Source of the DNA: Thioalkalivibrio sp. XN8
GTDB taxonomy: Bacteria; Pseudomonadota; Gammaproteobacteria; Steroidobacterales; XN24
DNA: 64,000 bases
Reading direction: 5' to 3'
Assembly (NCBI RefSeq): GCF_011058255.1
Contig: NZ_JAALFH010000048.1
Coordinates: forward strand, 1-64,000
Shown here piece by piece: positions 38,970-49,867 of the stretch. The position numbers and the translations under genes were made by a program. How positions within the stretch are numbered: position 1 is the first letter of the stretch; the number at the start of each line of letters is the position of its first letter. The notes under the pieces were generated by a model. That model saw nothing but the letters and a program-made list of their open reading frames with translations, did no database searches and was not told the origin of the DNA.

Positions 38970-39845
38970 TCAGTCGTCGCTGGCGTCGAACATATCCGAT
39001 TTCAGGCGGAAAAGCGCGGAGATGTCCTCGTCGGCGCTGGGCGCGGGCAGCCGCGCGTAGTGCAGCAGCGTCATCTCCACCACGGGCAGCTTCACGCCCA
39101 GCTCGGCGGCCATGCGGCGGCAGATCTCCAGGTCCTTGGCGTGCAGCCCGACCTTGAAGCCCAGTGGATACTCGCCCCGGATCATGGTCGGTCCGCGCCG
39201 CGACAGGAACCAGTTGCCGGCCGCGCCCTGTTCGAGCGCCGTGATCAGTCGGTCCATCGGCAGGCCCTGGGCCCGGCCGAAGGCGAGGGCCTCGGTGACG
39301 GCCTGGTTGATGCCGGCGACCATGATCTGGTTGGTGGCCTTGGCGGCCTGGCCGGCGCCGACCGGGCCCAGGTGCACGATACTGCCGCCCATCGCTTCCA
39401 GCGCCGGGCGCGCCGCGGCCAGGTGGGTTTCGTCGCCGCCGACCATGATCGACAGCGTGCCGGCCGCGGCGCCCTCGGTGCCGCCGCTCACCGGGCAGTC
39501 GAGAAAGCCCGCGCCGACGGCCGCGAGTTTGGCCGCGGCGGCGCGCGCGGTGGCGGCGGCGACGGTCGAGCAGTCCACCACCACGGCGCCTGCCGGCAGG
39601 GCCGGCGCCACGGCATCGATCACCTCGAGCAGGTCGTCGTCGGCGGAGACGCAGGTCACCAGCACGTCGCAGCCCGCCGCGAGTTCGGCGGGGTTGGCCG
39701 CGGCCGTGGCGCCGGTCTCGGCCGCCAGGGCTTCCGCCCTGGCGCGGGTGCGGTTCCAGGCGCCGACCAGCAGCCCGGCGCGATGGAGGTTGAGCGCCAT
39801 GGGAAGGCCCATGGCGCCGAGGCCGATGAAGCCGACGCGCAGCAT
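38970..39845 (-). CDS. 3-hydroxyisobutyrate dehydrogenase-like beta-hydroxyacid dehydrogenase
   Basis: 291-residue NAD(P)-dependent dehydrogenase: Rossmann GFIGLGAMGLPMALNL, catalytic GPVGAGQAAKATNQIMVAGI with the conserved Lys, and CPVSGGTEGAAAGTLSIMVGG. The group includes 3-hydroxyisobutyrate, tartronate semialdehyde and glyoxylate/succinic semialdehyde reductases; substrate unassigned. Starts just before speA's stop (a 2-bp gap) so it is likely co-transcribed with speA. Confidence 0.9.
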   Translation of the reverse strand: MLRVGFIGLGAMGLPMALNLHRAGLLVGAWNRTRARAEALAAETGATAAANPAELAAGCDVLVTCVSADDDLLEVIDAVAPALPAGAVVVDCSTVAAATARAAAAKLAAVGAGFLDCPVSGGTEGAAAGTLSIMVGGDETHLAAARPALEAMGGSIVHLGPVGAGQAAKATNQIMVAGINQAVTEALAFGRAQGLPMDRLITALEQGAAGNWFLSRRGPTMIRGEYPLGFKVGLHAKDLEICRRMAAELGVKLPVVEMTLLHYARLPAPSADEDISALFRLKSDMFDASDD

Positions 39846-39847
39846 GT

Positions 39848-41725
39848 TCAGTCCTCCAGGTAGGTGTAGCCGGAGAGGCCGTCGCTCAGCGCCCGCAGGA
39901 AGTAACTCTGGTCTTCCTCGTCGAGACCCGCCGCGGCGATCTTGCGGGCGTAGGCCGCGCGCAGCTCGTCGGCGGCGAAATGCACATAGGCCAGGAGCTG
40001 TTCCGCCGTGTCGCCGCTGCGCGGCATGCCCAGCACCGGGTCGCCGGCCGGCGAGAGATAGACGTCGACACTGTCGGTGTCGCCGAAGAGGTTGTGCAGG
40101 TCGCCGAGGATTTCCTGGTAGGCCCCCACCATGAGGATGGCCAGGAGGTACTCCTCGTCGGCGCTGATGGCATGCACCGGCAGGCTGTGCTCGATGCCCT
40201 CGCCGTCGACGTACAGGTCGACCCGGCCGTCGGAGTCGCAGGTCAGGTCGCGCAGCACGCCGCGGCGCGTCGGCGCCTCGTCCAGGCGCTGTGCCGGAAT
40301 GATCGGGAACACCTGGTCGATGGCCCAGATGTCGGGCAGCGACTGGAACACCGACATGTTGATGAACAGCTTGTCGGCAGTAATCTGCTTGAGTTCGTCG
40401 ACGATGGCCCGCGGCGGGTTGCCCTGCGCCAGCAGGCGGTCGCGCACCGCGTGCATCAGGGCGCGGGCCAGTGCCTCGCCATGGGCTCGTTCGCGCAGGT
40501 CGAGCTCGCCGCCGATATAGCGCTGGTGGAGTTCCGCCATCAGGTGCTGGGTCTCGCGGTAGACCTCTTCCGGCGAGCCGTCCTCGAGCCGCTCGAACTG
40601 CCGCCACAGGCCCTGCACCTCGGCGCCGGCCCCGTCGGGCGGCTCGGTCGGCCGTGCCTGCGACGGCACGTCCGTGTCGATGACGTTGGTTACCAGCACG
40701 GCGTGCTGCGCCGCCATGGCGCGGCCGGACTCGGACACGATTTCGGGCCGCTCGATCCCGGCGGCGTCACAGACGTCGGCAATGGTGTCGACGACGGTGC
40801 GGGCGTAGTCCTCGATGCTGTAGTTGACCGAGTTGGCGCTGCGCGAGCGCGTGCCCTCGTAGTCGACGCCGAGTCCGCCGCCGACGTCCATCAGCCCGAG
40901 GCCCAGCCCGGCCCGCTGCAGGTCGGCGTAGACGCGCGCAGCCTCGGTCATGCCGCGGCGGATGTCACGCAAATTCGGCACCTGGGAGCCGACGTGGACG
41001 TGCAGCATCCGCACGCAATGGCCCATGCCGGCCTGGGTGGCCCGTTCCGCGGCCGCCAGCAGCTGTCCGGCGGTCAGGCCGAACTTGGATTTCTCGCCGC
41101 CGGTGTCCTGCCAGTTGCCGGCGCCCACGCTGGACAGCCGCAGCCGCACGCCGAGCCGCGGCTCGAGCTCGAACTCCCGCGCGATCTGGATGATGCGGTC
41201 CATTTCCGACAGCTTCTCGACCACGATGTAGACCTCGTGGCCGAGGCGCTGGGCGATCAACGCCAACTCCAGGTACTCGTGGTCCTTGTAGCCGTTGCAG
41301 ACGATCAGGCCGCCCGGGGGGGAAACGCCCAGCACGGCCATCAACTCCGGCTTGCTGCCGGTCTCGAGGCCAACGCGGGCGCCGCCGTGACCGACGAGCG
41401 TGTCGACCACGCTGCGCTGCTGGTTGACCTTGATCGGGTAGACGACACGGTAGCGGGCCTCGTAATCGCGCTCGGTCATCGCGTTGCGGAAGGCGTTGTG
41501 CAGCCGGTCGAGGCGATCGCGCAGGATGTCGGTGAAGCGGAACAGGATCGGCGGCGCCAGTCCGGCGAGGCGGGCGCGGCGAACCAGTTCGACGAGATCG
41601 ATCGCTGCCCCGTTGCGGAACGGGCGCACCACCAGGCGGCCCTTCGGCCCGATGTCGAAGTAGCCGTCGCTCCAGCGGGAAATCCCGTACAGGCGCCGGT
41701 TTGATTCGATCTGGTCCTGGCTCAT
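39848..41725 (-). CDS. speA: Biosynthetic arginine decarboxylase
   Basis: 625-residue PLP enzyme that makes agmatine from arginine, the first step of the agmatine route to putrescine. PLP lysine Lys99 is in RVVYPIKVNQQR; HVHVGSQVPN and GGGLGVDYEGTRS are phosphate/substrate motifs. Full length for SpeA. No signal peptide is seen, so it is likely cytoplasmic. A TATACT hexamer on this strand at 41776-41781 is a possible -10 box. Confidence 0.96.
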   Translation of the reverse strand: MSQDQIESNRRLYGISRWSDGYFDIGPKGRLVVRPFRNGAAIDLVELVRRARLAGLAPPILFRFTDILRDRLDRLHNAFRNAMTERDYEARYRVVYPIKVNQQRSVVDTLVGHGGARVGLETGSKPELMAVLGVSPPGGLIVCNGYKDHEYLELALIAQRLGHEVYIVVEKLSEMDRIIQIAREFELEPRLGVRLRLSSVGAGNWQDTGGEKSKFGLTAGQLLAAAERATQAGMGHCVRMLHVHVGSQVPNLRDIRRGMTEAARVYADLQRAGLGLGLMDVGGGLGVDYEGTRSRSANSVNYSIEDYARTVVDTIADVCDAAGIERPEIVSESGRAMAAQHAVLVTNVIDTDVPSQARPTEPPDGAGAEVQGLWRQFERLEDGSPEEVYRETQHLMAELHQRYIGGELDLRERAHGEALARALMHAVRDRLLAQGNPPRAIVDELKQITADKLFINMSVFQSLPDIWAIDQVFPIIPAQRLDEAPTRRGVLRDLTCDSDGRVDLYVDGEGIEHSLPVHAISADEEYLLAILMVGAYQEILGDLHNLFGDTDSVDVYLSPAGDPVLGMPRSGDTAEQLLAYVHFAADELRAAYARKIAAAGLDEEDQSYFLRALSDGLSGYTYLED

Positions 41726-41874
41726 GCGGGCATGCCTCCGGCGGTCGGGTGGGAGGGCGGGGGAAAAGGCCGCGCAGTATAGCGCATCGAGGTGCGGTTG
41801 CAGGTACGGGAGGAGGGCGCGGCACGGGTACCGCGCCGGCGCTCAGGCGGGCAACAGGAGGGCCGGGTCGGCGG

Positions 41875-42330
41875 CTAGTTGCTAGACTCGGGCTCGCAGA
41901 AGTTCGCCACTGCCTGGCGCGCCTTCTGCCGGGCCTCGATCACTTCTTCGTCGCTGAGATAGCGACGGCCCCCGTCCGGCAGCTGCTCATACAGCCGCGG
42001 GGAGTTCTCGTAGGTTTCCAGGGCCTTGCGCGCTTCGGCGCAGGCCTCGGCCTTGAGCCGTGACTGCTCGGCGCGCGCCGCCGCCATATCGGCGCCGTTG
42101 CCGGCCCCGCGGCTGCCGGCTGCCGGCGGGGAGCCGGACTGGCCGGACGTTGCCGGCGCCTGGCCCTGCTGTCCCGGCTGGGACCGCATCTGGACCCGCA
42201 CTGAGCCGGCCGAGATCGGGCGGTCGCTGTAGACCACCGTGCCGTCGGGCTGCACGGTGCGATAGACCTCTTCGGCCTGGACGCCGAAGGCCGCGAGCGC
42301 CAGCAGCAGGGTGATCAGCAGCGTTCTCAT
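41875..42330 (-). CDS. DUF4124 secreted protein
   Basis: 151 residues with a signal peptide (MRTLLITLLLALAAFGVQA|EE) and the short DUF4124 beta-hairpin domain VYRTVQPDGTVVYSDRP, then a Gly/Ser/Pro-rich linker and a charged helical tail. The family is widespread in gammaproteobacteria and its role is unknown. Likely periplasmic. Downstream of the second PII gene on the same strand (12-bp gap). Confidence 0.9.
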   Translation of the reverse strand: MRTLLITLLLALAAFGVQAEEVYRTVQPDGTVVYSDRPISAGSVRVQMRSQPGQQGQAPATSGQSGSPPAAGSRGAGNGADMAAARAEQSRLKAEACAEARKALETYENSPRLYEQLPDGGRRYLSDEEVIEARQKARQAVANFCEPESSN

Positions 42331-42342
42331 GTCGTGGCCTCC

Positions 42343-44072
<1,730 letters not shown>

Positions 44073-44085
44073 TTGCTTCCTCCCC

Positions 44086-45059
<974 letters not shown>

Positions 45060-45119
45060 GTTGGTTCCTCCCAGTGCAAAGCGTGGTCCGGGTCGACATG
45101 GCCCGGTTGCATGCTGCAT

Positions 45120-45136
45120 AGCACGATGCGTGCCAG
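45120..45136 (-). promoter_or_regulatory. Sigma-54 (-24/-12) promoter
   Basis: On the minus strand CTGGCACGCATCGTGCT, with GG-N10-GC spacing, matches the consensus YTGGCACGrNNNTTGCW at 15 of 17 positions. Transcription would start near 45108, about 50 bases before the porin ATG, leaving room for the GGGAGG ribosome site. Drives torF-glnK-amtB. Confidence 0.8.
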
Positions 45137-45188
45137 CTTCGAGGAATCAACGGCTTGGCCCCGGCAAGAGGCCGCCGGCGGGCACTGG

Positions 45189-45205
45189 CGCACCGTCATG
45201 GTGCA
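45189..45205. promoter_or_regulatory. NtrC-like binding site
   Basis: CGCACC-GTCAT-GGTGCA is a near-perfect match to the NtrC dyad TGCACY-N5-RGTGCA. It is centred about 90 bp upstream of the predicted sigma-54 start, a normal distance for an enhancer site. Confidence 0.7.
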
Positions 45206-45250
45206 GGGCAGCATCCCCCTATGCCCCATCACGGGGCGCGAGGAGCGAGC

Positions 45251-45499
45251 ATGGAACCCAGGAAGCCGAACATTGATGAACTCGCCCGGCGGCTGGCCGA
45301 CAGCCTGCCCGGCGGGCTGAAGGCGCTGCGCGAGGACGCGGAGCAGAACTTCCGCGCCGTGCTCCAGGCCGGGCTGGCCCGGCTCGACCTGGTGACCCGG
45401 GAGGAGTTCGACGTGCAGGCCGCCGTCCTGCGGCGAACCCGCGAGAAGCTCGAGGCCCTCGAAGAGCGCCTGGCGCAGCTGGAGCAGTCGCCCGACTGA
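45251..45499 (+). CDS. ubiK: Ubiquinone biosynthesis accessory factor UbiK
   Basis: 82-residue UbiK/YqiC (BMFP) protein: amphipathic N-terminal helix (NIDELARRLADSLPGGLKALREDAEQNFRAVLQ) and a C-terminal coiled coil (REKLEALEERLAQLEQ). It pairs with UbiJ in the soluble ubiquinone-synthesis complex; the partner gene is at 21.9 kb. The ATG has a GGAGCGAG ribosome site. Confidence 0.92.
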   Translation: MEPRKPNIDELARRLADSLPGGLKALREDAEQNFRAVLQAGLARLDLVTREEFDVQAAVLRRTREKLEALEERLAQLEQSPD

Positions 45500-45629
45500 G
45501 TCCGGCGCCGCCGCTTCCCCGCAGGATTCCCTGCCGATGGCCGCGCACAGTGGCGGGACCGTGAATTTGCGTCCATAGTTAGCCGACGGCCGCACCGGAT
45601 GCACGGCCGGTCAGGAGGACAGCACTTCG

Positions 45630-47282
45630 ATGGATCGGTCTGAAATCCCCGACCGGGGTGGCAGGAGCCCGCGGCATCCCGCCGGCATCGCGGCGCCGCG
45701 CACGGGTCGGGCAGCGGCGCCGCCGGTGGTGCGCACCTGGATTCTGCCGATGGTGATCGTGATCGCGATCGCCGTGTTTTTCTGCACCGCCTTCTACGTC
45801 ATCGACGCGATTTATTTCGGGGCCGGCCTGCATGGCCCGCTCGGCCTCTTCGAGCACTACCTGTCCTTCGACGCCGAGCTCATCACCGACGCCCTGCCCG
45901 CGCTCGGCATGACCATCGTGGCGGTGCTCGGCATCGTGCTGACGGTCGTCGCGATCATCGTCCAGCTGTCGTCCGAGCGGTACACCAGCGTCGCGATCAT
46001 GTTCCTGCGCGAGCCGGTCCACATCGCCGTCATCAGCTTCTACATCGTCGCCAGCCTCTGCGCAGTCTGGCTCAGCGTCACATTGCGCCCCGACTTCGTA
46101 CCGCGCAGCCTGCTGCTGCTGGTGATGATCCTCACCAGCCTCGGCCTGGCCGTGATGCTGCCGTACTTCGCCTACACCTTCTGGTTCCTGGAGCCCGGCA
46201 ACATCATCGACCGCTTGCGCCGCCACACCACGCAGCTCACCGGGCGCGGCCTCGCCGCCGCGTCCACGGAGGAAGCTCACAAGCTGCAGGGCCGGGTCCT
46301 GGAACAGATGGAAGAGATCACGGATATCGCCAACAACTCCATCGAGGGTCGGGACAAGATCATCGCGGGCCGCGCCATCGATGCCCTGTGCGACTTCACC
46401 GTCCACTACATCGCGACCAAGCCGCGCGAGGACCTGGCCTGGTACCACCTCAGTCCGGAATTGCGCGCGAATCCGGATTTCGTCGCCATGGACCGCGAGC
46501 TGCTGGCCGAACTCGAGGCGCGCCGGCTGTGGGTGGAGTGGAAGACGCTGCACGAGTTCCTGCGCGTCTACCACGAAGCGCTCGAGTCGATGGGGGACAT
46601 CGATTCCCAGGTGGCCATCGATACCCGCTACCTCGCCGAGGCCGGGGCCGTCCACCGCGAGACCGACCTGATCCGGATGGTGTTCCGCTTCCTCAACTCC
46701 TACCTGCGGGCCGCCATCGACCGCCGCATCGAGCAGACGGCGGACGCCGTGCTGCTGCAGTACCGGATGCTGATCGAGGAACTCCTGCGGCGCGACTTGT
46801 GCGACGAAGCCTGCGAAGGCGTACGGTTCCTGAAGTTCTACGGGTACCTGGCGTTCGAGGACGAGCTGAGCGCCATCACCGAGACGGTCGCCTACGATAT
46901 TGCCAGCCTGTGCCGCTATGCCCACAGCGAGCGCCTCGGCTGCGACCTGGCGATGCTGCGCGAGCTGCTGGCGCTGGACGCCGAGGAAGCCAGCCACTCC
47001 CATCGCCACTATCGCGGGCTGCGCGGCGTCCGCAAGGCGCAGATCCGGCTCGGGGTCTACTACCTTTCCGAAGGCGAGGAGCAGCGGGCGCAGCTGATCG
47101 CCGACGACATGGCCGACATGTCCGAGGATTCCAGGGCCACGCTCCGCGAAGAGCTGATGACGCAGGCGCCGCCCCACTTCTGGGAGATCGTGGACCGCGG
47201 GCGCAACCTGCACTACCTCACCGACAGTGAGCGCGCTCACCTCGACCGGTTCTTCCAGCGGGTCGGCGCGCCCGGTCCCTAG
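45630..47282 (+). CDS. DUF2254-like membrane protein
   Basis: 550 residues with four predicted transmembrane helices (residues ~40-65, 90-115, 130-150, 165-190) and a long C-terminal cytoplasmic region, rich in His/Arg/Glu, that looks helical. The N-terminus (ITDALPALGMTIVAVLGIVLTVVAIIVQLSSERYT) resembles DUF2254. Function unknown. Ribosome site AGGAGG is 11 bp before the ATG. Monocistronic between ubiK and comM. Confidence 0.7.
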   Translation: MDRSEIPDRGGRSPRHPAGIAAPRTGRAAAPPVVRTWILPMVIVIAIAVFFCTAFYVIDAIYFGAGLHGPLGLFEHYLSFDAELITDALPALGMTIVAVLGIVLTVVAIIVQLSSERYTSVAIMFLREPVHIAVISFYIVASLCAVWLSVTLRPDFVPRSLLLLVMILTSLGLAVMLPYFAYTFWFLEPGNIIDRLRRHTTQLTGRGLAAASTEEAHKLQGRVLEQMEEITDIANNSIEGRDKIIAGRAIDALCDFTVHYIATKPREDLAWYHLSPELRANPDFVAMDRELLAELEARRLWVEWKTLHEFLRVYHEALESMGDIDSQVAIDTRYLAEAGAVHRETDLIRMVFRFLNSYLRAAIDRRIEQTADAVLLQYRMLIEELLRRDLCDEACEGVRFLKFYGYLAFEDELSAITETVAYDIASLCRYAHSERLGCDLAMLRELLALDAEEASHSHRHYRGLRGVRKAQIRLGVYYLSEGEEQRAQLIADDMADMSEDSRATLREELMTQAPPHFWEIVDRGRNLHYLTDSERAHLDRFFQRVGAPGP

Positions 47283-47376
47283 CCGCCGCATTTCCCGCCG
47301 CCGTCCCCCGATTACCGGCCTGCCGGCGGCGGTGATGCCCGGGGCATCATGAGCGCTGGTTCCCGCGGAGCCCGTC

Positions 47377-48870
47377 ATGGCCCTCGCCAAAGTGCTCAGC
47401 CGCGCGCAGTGCGGCTTGGACGCCCTGCCGGTCACCGTCGAGGTCCACGCCGGCGGCGGATTGCCGGGCTTCAGCATCGTCGGCCTGCCCGCCACCGCCG
47501 TGCGCGAGAGCCGCGACCGGGTCCGCGCCGCGCTGGCCAATTGCGGCTTCGACTTCCCGACCGGCAAGGTGATCGTGAACCTGGCGCCGGCCGACCTGCC
47601 CAAGGAGGGCGGCCGCTTCGACCTGCCGATCGCCATCGGCGTGCTCGCCGCGTCCGGCCAGTTGCCGGGCCGCGGCTGCAGGGAGACCGAGTTCCTGGGC
47701 GAGCTGTCGCTCAACGGCGACCTCCGCCCGATCCACGCCGCGCTCTGTGCCGCAATCGCGGCGGCGCAGGACGGCCGCGTCCTGGTCCTGCCGGCGGTCT
47801 CGGCCGCCGAGGCGGCGGTGGCCGGGGTCAGCGGCGTGCGCGCAGCGGAGCACCTGCTGGCCGTGGCGGCGCATCTCCGCGGGCGCCAGCCGCTGCCTGC
47901 ACCCGCCGCCCCGGAGCCCGAGCGCGGGCCCGGCGCTGCTGCCGACCTCGCCGACGTCCGCGGCCAGCAGCGCGGTCGCCGGCTGCTGGAGATTGCGGCG
48001 GCCGGCGGGCACAACCTGTTGTTCATCGGCCCGCCCGGCACCGGCAAGACCATGCTGGCGCGCCGCCTGCCGGGCCTGCTGCCGCCGCTCGAGCCCGCGG
48101 CGGCGCTCGAGGTAGCCGCCATCGCCTCGGCGGCCGGGCGCCCGTTCCGGGTCGCCGACTGGGGCCGCCGGCCGTTCCGGGCGCCGCACCATTCGGCCTC
48201 GGCAGCGGCGCTCACCGGCGGCGGCAATCACCCGCGCCCGGGCGAGGTCACGCTGGCGCACCGCGGCGTGCTGTTCCTCGATGAGTTGCCCGAGTTCAAC
48301 CGGAGCGCGCTGGAGGCGCTGCGCCAGCCGCTGGAGGCAGGCGAGCTCACGCTCAGCCGCGCCGGCCTGCAGCGGACCTTCCCGGCCGGCTTCATGCTGG
48401 TGGCGGCGATGAATCCCTGCCCCTGCGGTTACCTGGGCGACCCGCGCGGCAATTGCCGCTGCAGCGCCGACGTGGTGCAACGCTACCGGGCGCGGATTTC
48501 CGGACCGCTGCTGGACCGGATCGACCTGATGGCCGAGATGCCGCGACCCGGGCCGGTCGAGCTGCTCGGGCCGCCGGCCGAGGGCTCGCGTCTCGTCGCC
48601 GCCCGCGTGGCGCAGGTGCGGGCACTCGGCCGGACCCGCCAGGGTGGCCTGAACGCAGGGCTGGAAGGCGCCGCGCTCGACCGGCACGCGAAGCTGGGCG
48701 CCGCGGAACAGGCGCTGCTGGCGCGCGCGGCCCTGCAGTTGGGCCTGTCCGCGCGCGCCCAGGCGCGGGTACGGCGGGTGGCGCGGACGATCGCCGATGC
48801 GGCGGGGGCCGACCGCATCGAGACCGCGCACCTGGCCGAGGCGATCGCCGCCCGGCCGGTGGCGGCATAA
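47377..48870 (+). CDS. comM: ComM/YifB Mg-chelatase-like AAA+ ATPase
   Basis: 497 residues: N-terminal Lon-protease-like domain (about 5-130), central AAA+ core (Walker A GPPGTGKTMLARRLPG, Walker B GVLFLDELPEF, RAPHHSASAAALTGGG) and a zinc-finger-like NPCPCGYLGDPRGNCRCS. ComM is a hexameric helicase that helps natural transformation and homologous strand exchange. Monocistronic; followed by a hairpin. No competence genes adjacent. Confidence 0.95.
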   Translation: MALAKVLSRAQCGLDALPVTVEVHAGGGLPGFSIVGLPATAVRESRDRVRAALANCGFDFPTGKVIVNLAPADLPKEGGRFDLPIAIGVLAASGQLPGRGCRETEFLGELSLNGDLRPIHAALCAAIAAAQDGRVLVLPAVSAAEAAVAGVSGVRAAEHLLAVAAHLRGRQPLPAPAAPEPERGPGAAADLADVRGQQRGRRLLEIAAAGGHNLLFIGPPGTGKTMLARRLPGLLPPLEPAAALEVAAIASAAGRPFRVADWGRRPFRAPHHSASAAALTGGGNHPRPGEVTLAHRGVLFLDELPEFNRSALEALRQPLEAGELTLSRAGLQRTFPAGFMLVAAMNPCPCGYLGDPRGNCRCSADVVQRYRARISGPLLDRIDLMAEMPRPGPVELLGPPAEGSRLVAARVAQVRALGRTRQGGLNAGLEGAALDRHAKLGAAEQALLARAALQLGLSARAQARVRRVARTIADAAGADRIETAHLAEAIAARPVAA

Positions 48871-48872
48871 GA

Positions 48873-48901
48873 CAAGCCCGGGGCCGCCGGCCCCGGGCTT
48901 G
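48873..48901. terminator. Hairpin between comM and the convergent secreted-protein gene
   Basis: A 13-bp stem (CAAGCCCGGGGCC with GGCCCCGGGCTTG, 3-nt loop) immediately follows the comM stop and precedes the convergent gene. No strong T-run but very stable. Confidence 0.7.
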
Positions 48902-48922
48902 CCTGCCGCGTGGCGCGGCGGC

Positions 48923-49678
48923 TTACTGGCTGTGGCTCAGGTCCGGCACGCGCCGGTAAATGTAGCTCCAGCCCGCGTCCATCGACTTCATGAAATCGGC
49001 GCGCAGGCGCTCCGATTCTTCTGCGCCATGGACCTTGGTCACGATGTCCCAGACGCCGTCCCGCTCCTGGTCGAGGGCGGCGAAATTCTCGAACGGCGTG
49101 GAGACGAAGAAATCGGGGGCCTTCTCGTGCCCGCCCGCCACGTCGTACCAGTAGCCGCGGGAATCGCCTTCCACCTGCTTCATCGCGGCGCTGACCTTAC
49201 GGACCACGTCCATCATCAGCCGGCCGTCCTTCGCCCTGAAGCTGGAAACCCAGAGCACGTCGCCGCTGGGCCCGGCGCGACTGATGTCCGGCATGCTGGA
49301 GGCATAGGAGTTGACCGTCTTCTCCCCGTGGGTGAAGGGGATGATCTGGTCGCGGGCCACTTCCTGGCAGGCCTGGGACGCCGCGTCCGGCGTGTCCACG
49401 TCGGCCCAGCTCTTCATCTGGAAGACGGCCGCGTACACGTTGCCCATGCCCTGTTGCCGGCGCCACAGGTTCCAGCTGCCCTCGCCGTCGTTCGCCAGGT
49501 AGCATTCCTTCCAGGCCGCGAGGCCGGCCCGGAAGTCGCTGTCGTGCCCGGCCTTGACCTGGATCTCGAGAATCGAAAGCATGTGGCTTTCCGCTTCTTC
49601 CTGGGCCGTCGCGATCGATGCGGCGCACAACGCCATGGCGCTGACGAACGTCAGCGCAATCCTCTTGCGGTCGTTCAT
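48923..49678 (-). CDS. Secreted protein of unknown function
   Basis: 251 residues with an N-terminal signal sequence (MNDRKRIALTFVSAMALCAASIATAQ|EE). The mature part has repeated beta-strand/helix units with conserved-looking aromatic residues (GHDSDFRAGLAAWKECYLANDGEGSWNLWRRQQG) and may be an antibiotic-biosynthesis-monooxygenase-like (dimeric alpha/beta-barrel) fold; this is inference from pattern. No catalytic motif recognised. The promoter region is unusually AT-rich. Likely periplasmic. Confidence 0.6.
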   Translation of the reverse strand: MNDRKRIALTFVSAMALCAASIATAQEEAESHMLSILEIQVKAGHDSDFRAGLAAWKECYLANDGEGSWNLWRRQQGMGNVYAAVFQMKSWADVDTPDAASQACQEVARDQIIPFTHGEKTVNSYASSMPDISRAGPSGDVLWVSSFRAKDGRLMMDVVRKVSAAMKQVEGDSRGYWYDVAGGHEKAPDFFVSTPFENFAALDQERDGVWDIVTKVHGAEESERLRADFMKSMDAGWSYIYRRVPDLSHSQ

Positions 49679-49867
49679 TGACTCTCTCCCTTTGATATTA
49701 ACTTTTTGTTTTGTCGGGCATTGTGCCGCTTTTGGGCGGGCGCAGTGCCGGCCGACGGTAGTCCCTCTCGCGAGGCCCTGTCAAATGAGCCGGTCGAATC
49801 CCGCCGGCCTGCGGCGCGCCGGCTTCGGGTATAGTCGCGCCGTCCCAGACGCCGACGCCCCTGCCCG

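Noticed and set aside
45073-45092. A second GG-N10-GC sigma-54-like pattern nearer the TorF start
   Set aside because: Its -24 part is poor (CGGACC) and the start would fall on the ribosome site, leaving no leader; the 45120-45136 element is much better.
45579-48227. 882-codon minus-strand open frame opposite the DUF2254-like and comM genes
   Set aside because: Shadow of two real genes with strong motifs; repetitive Arg/Gly/Ala/His composition.
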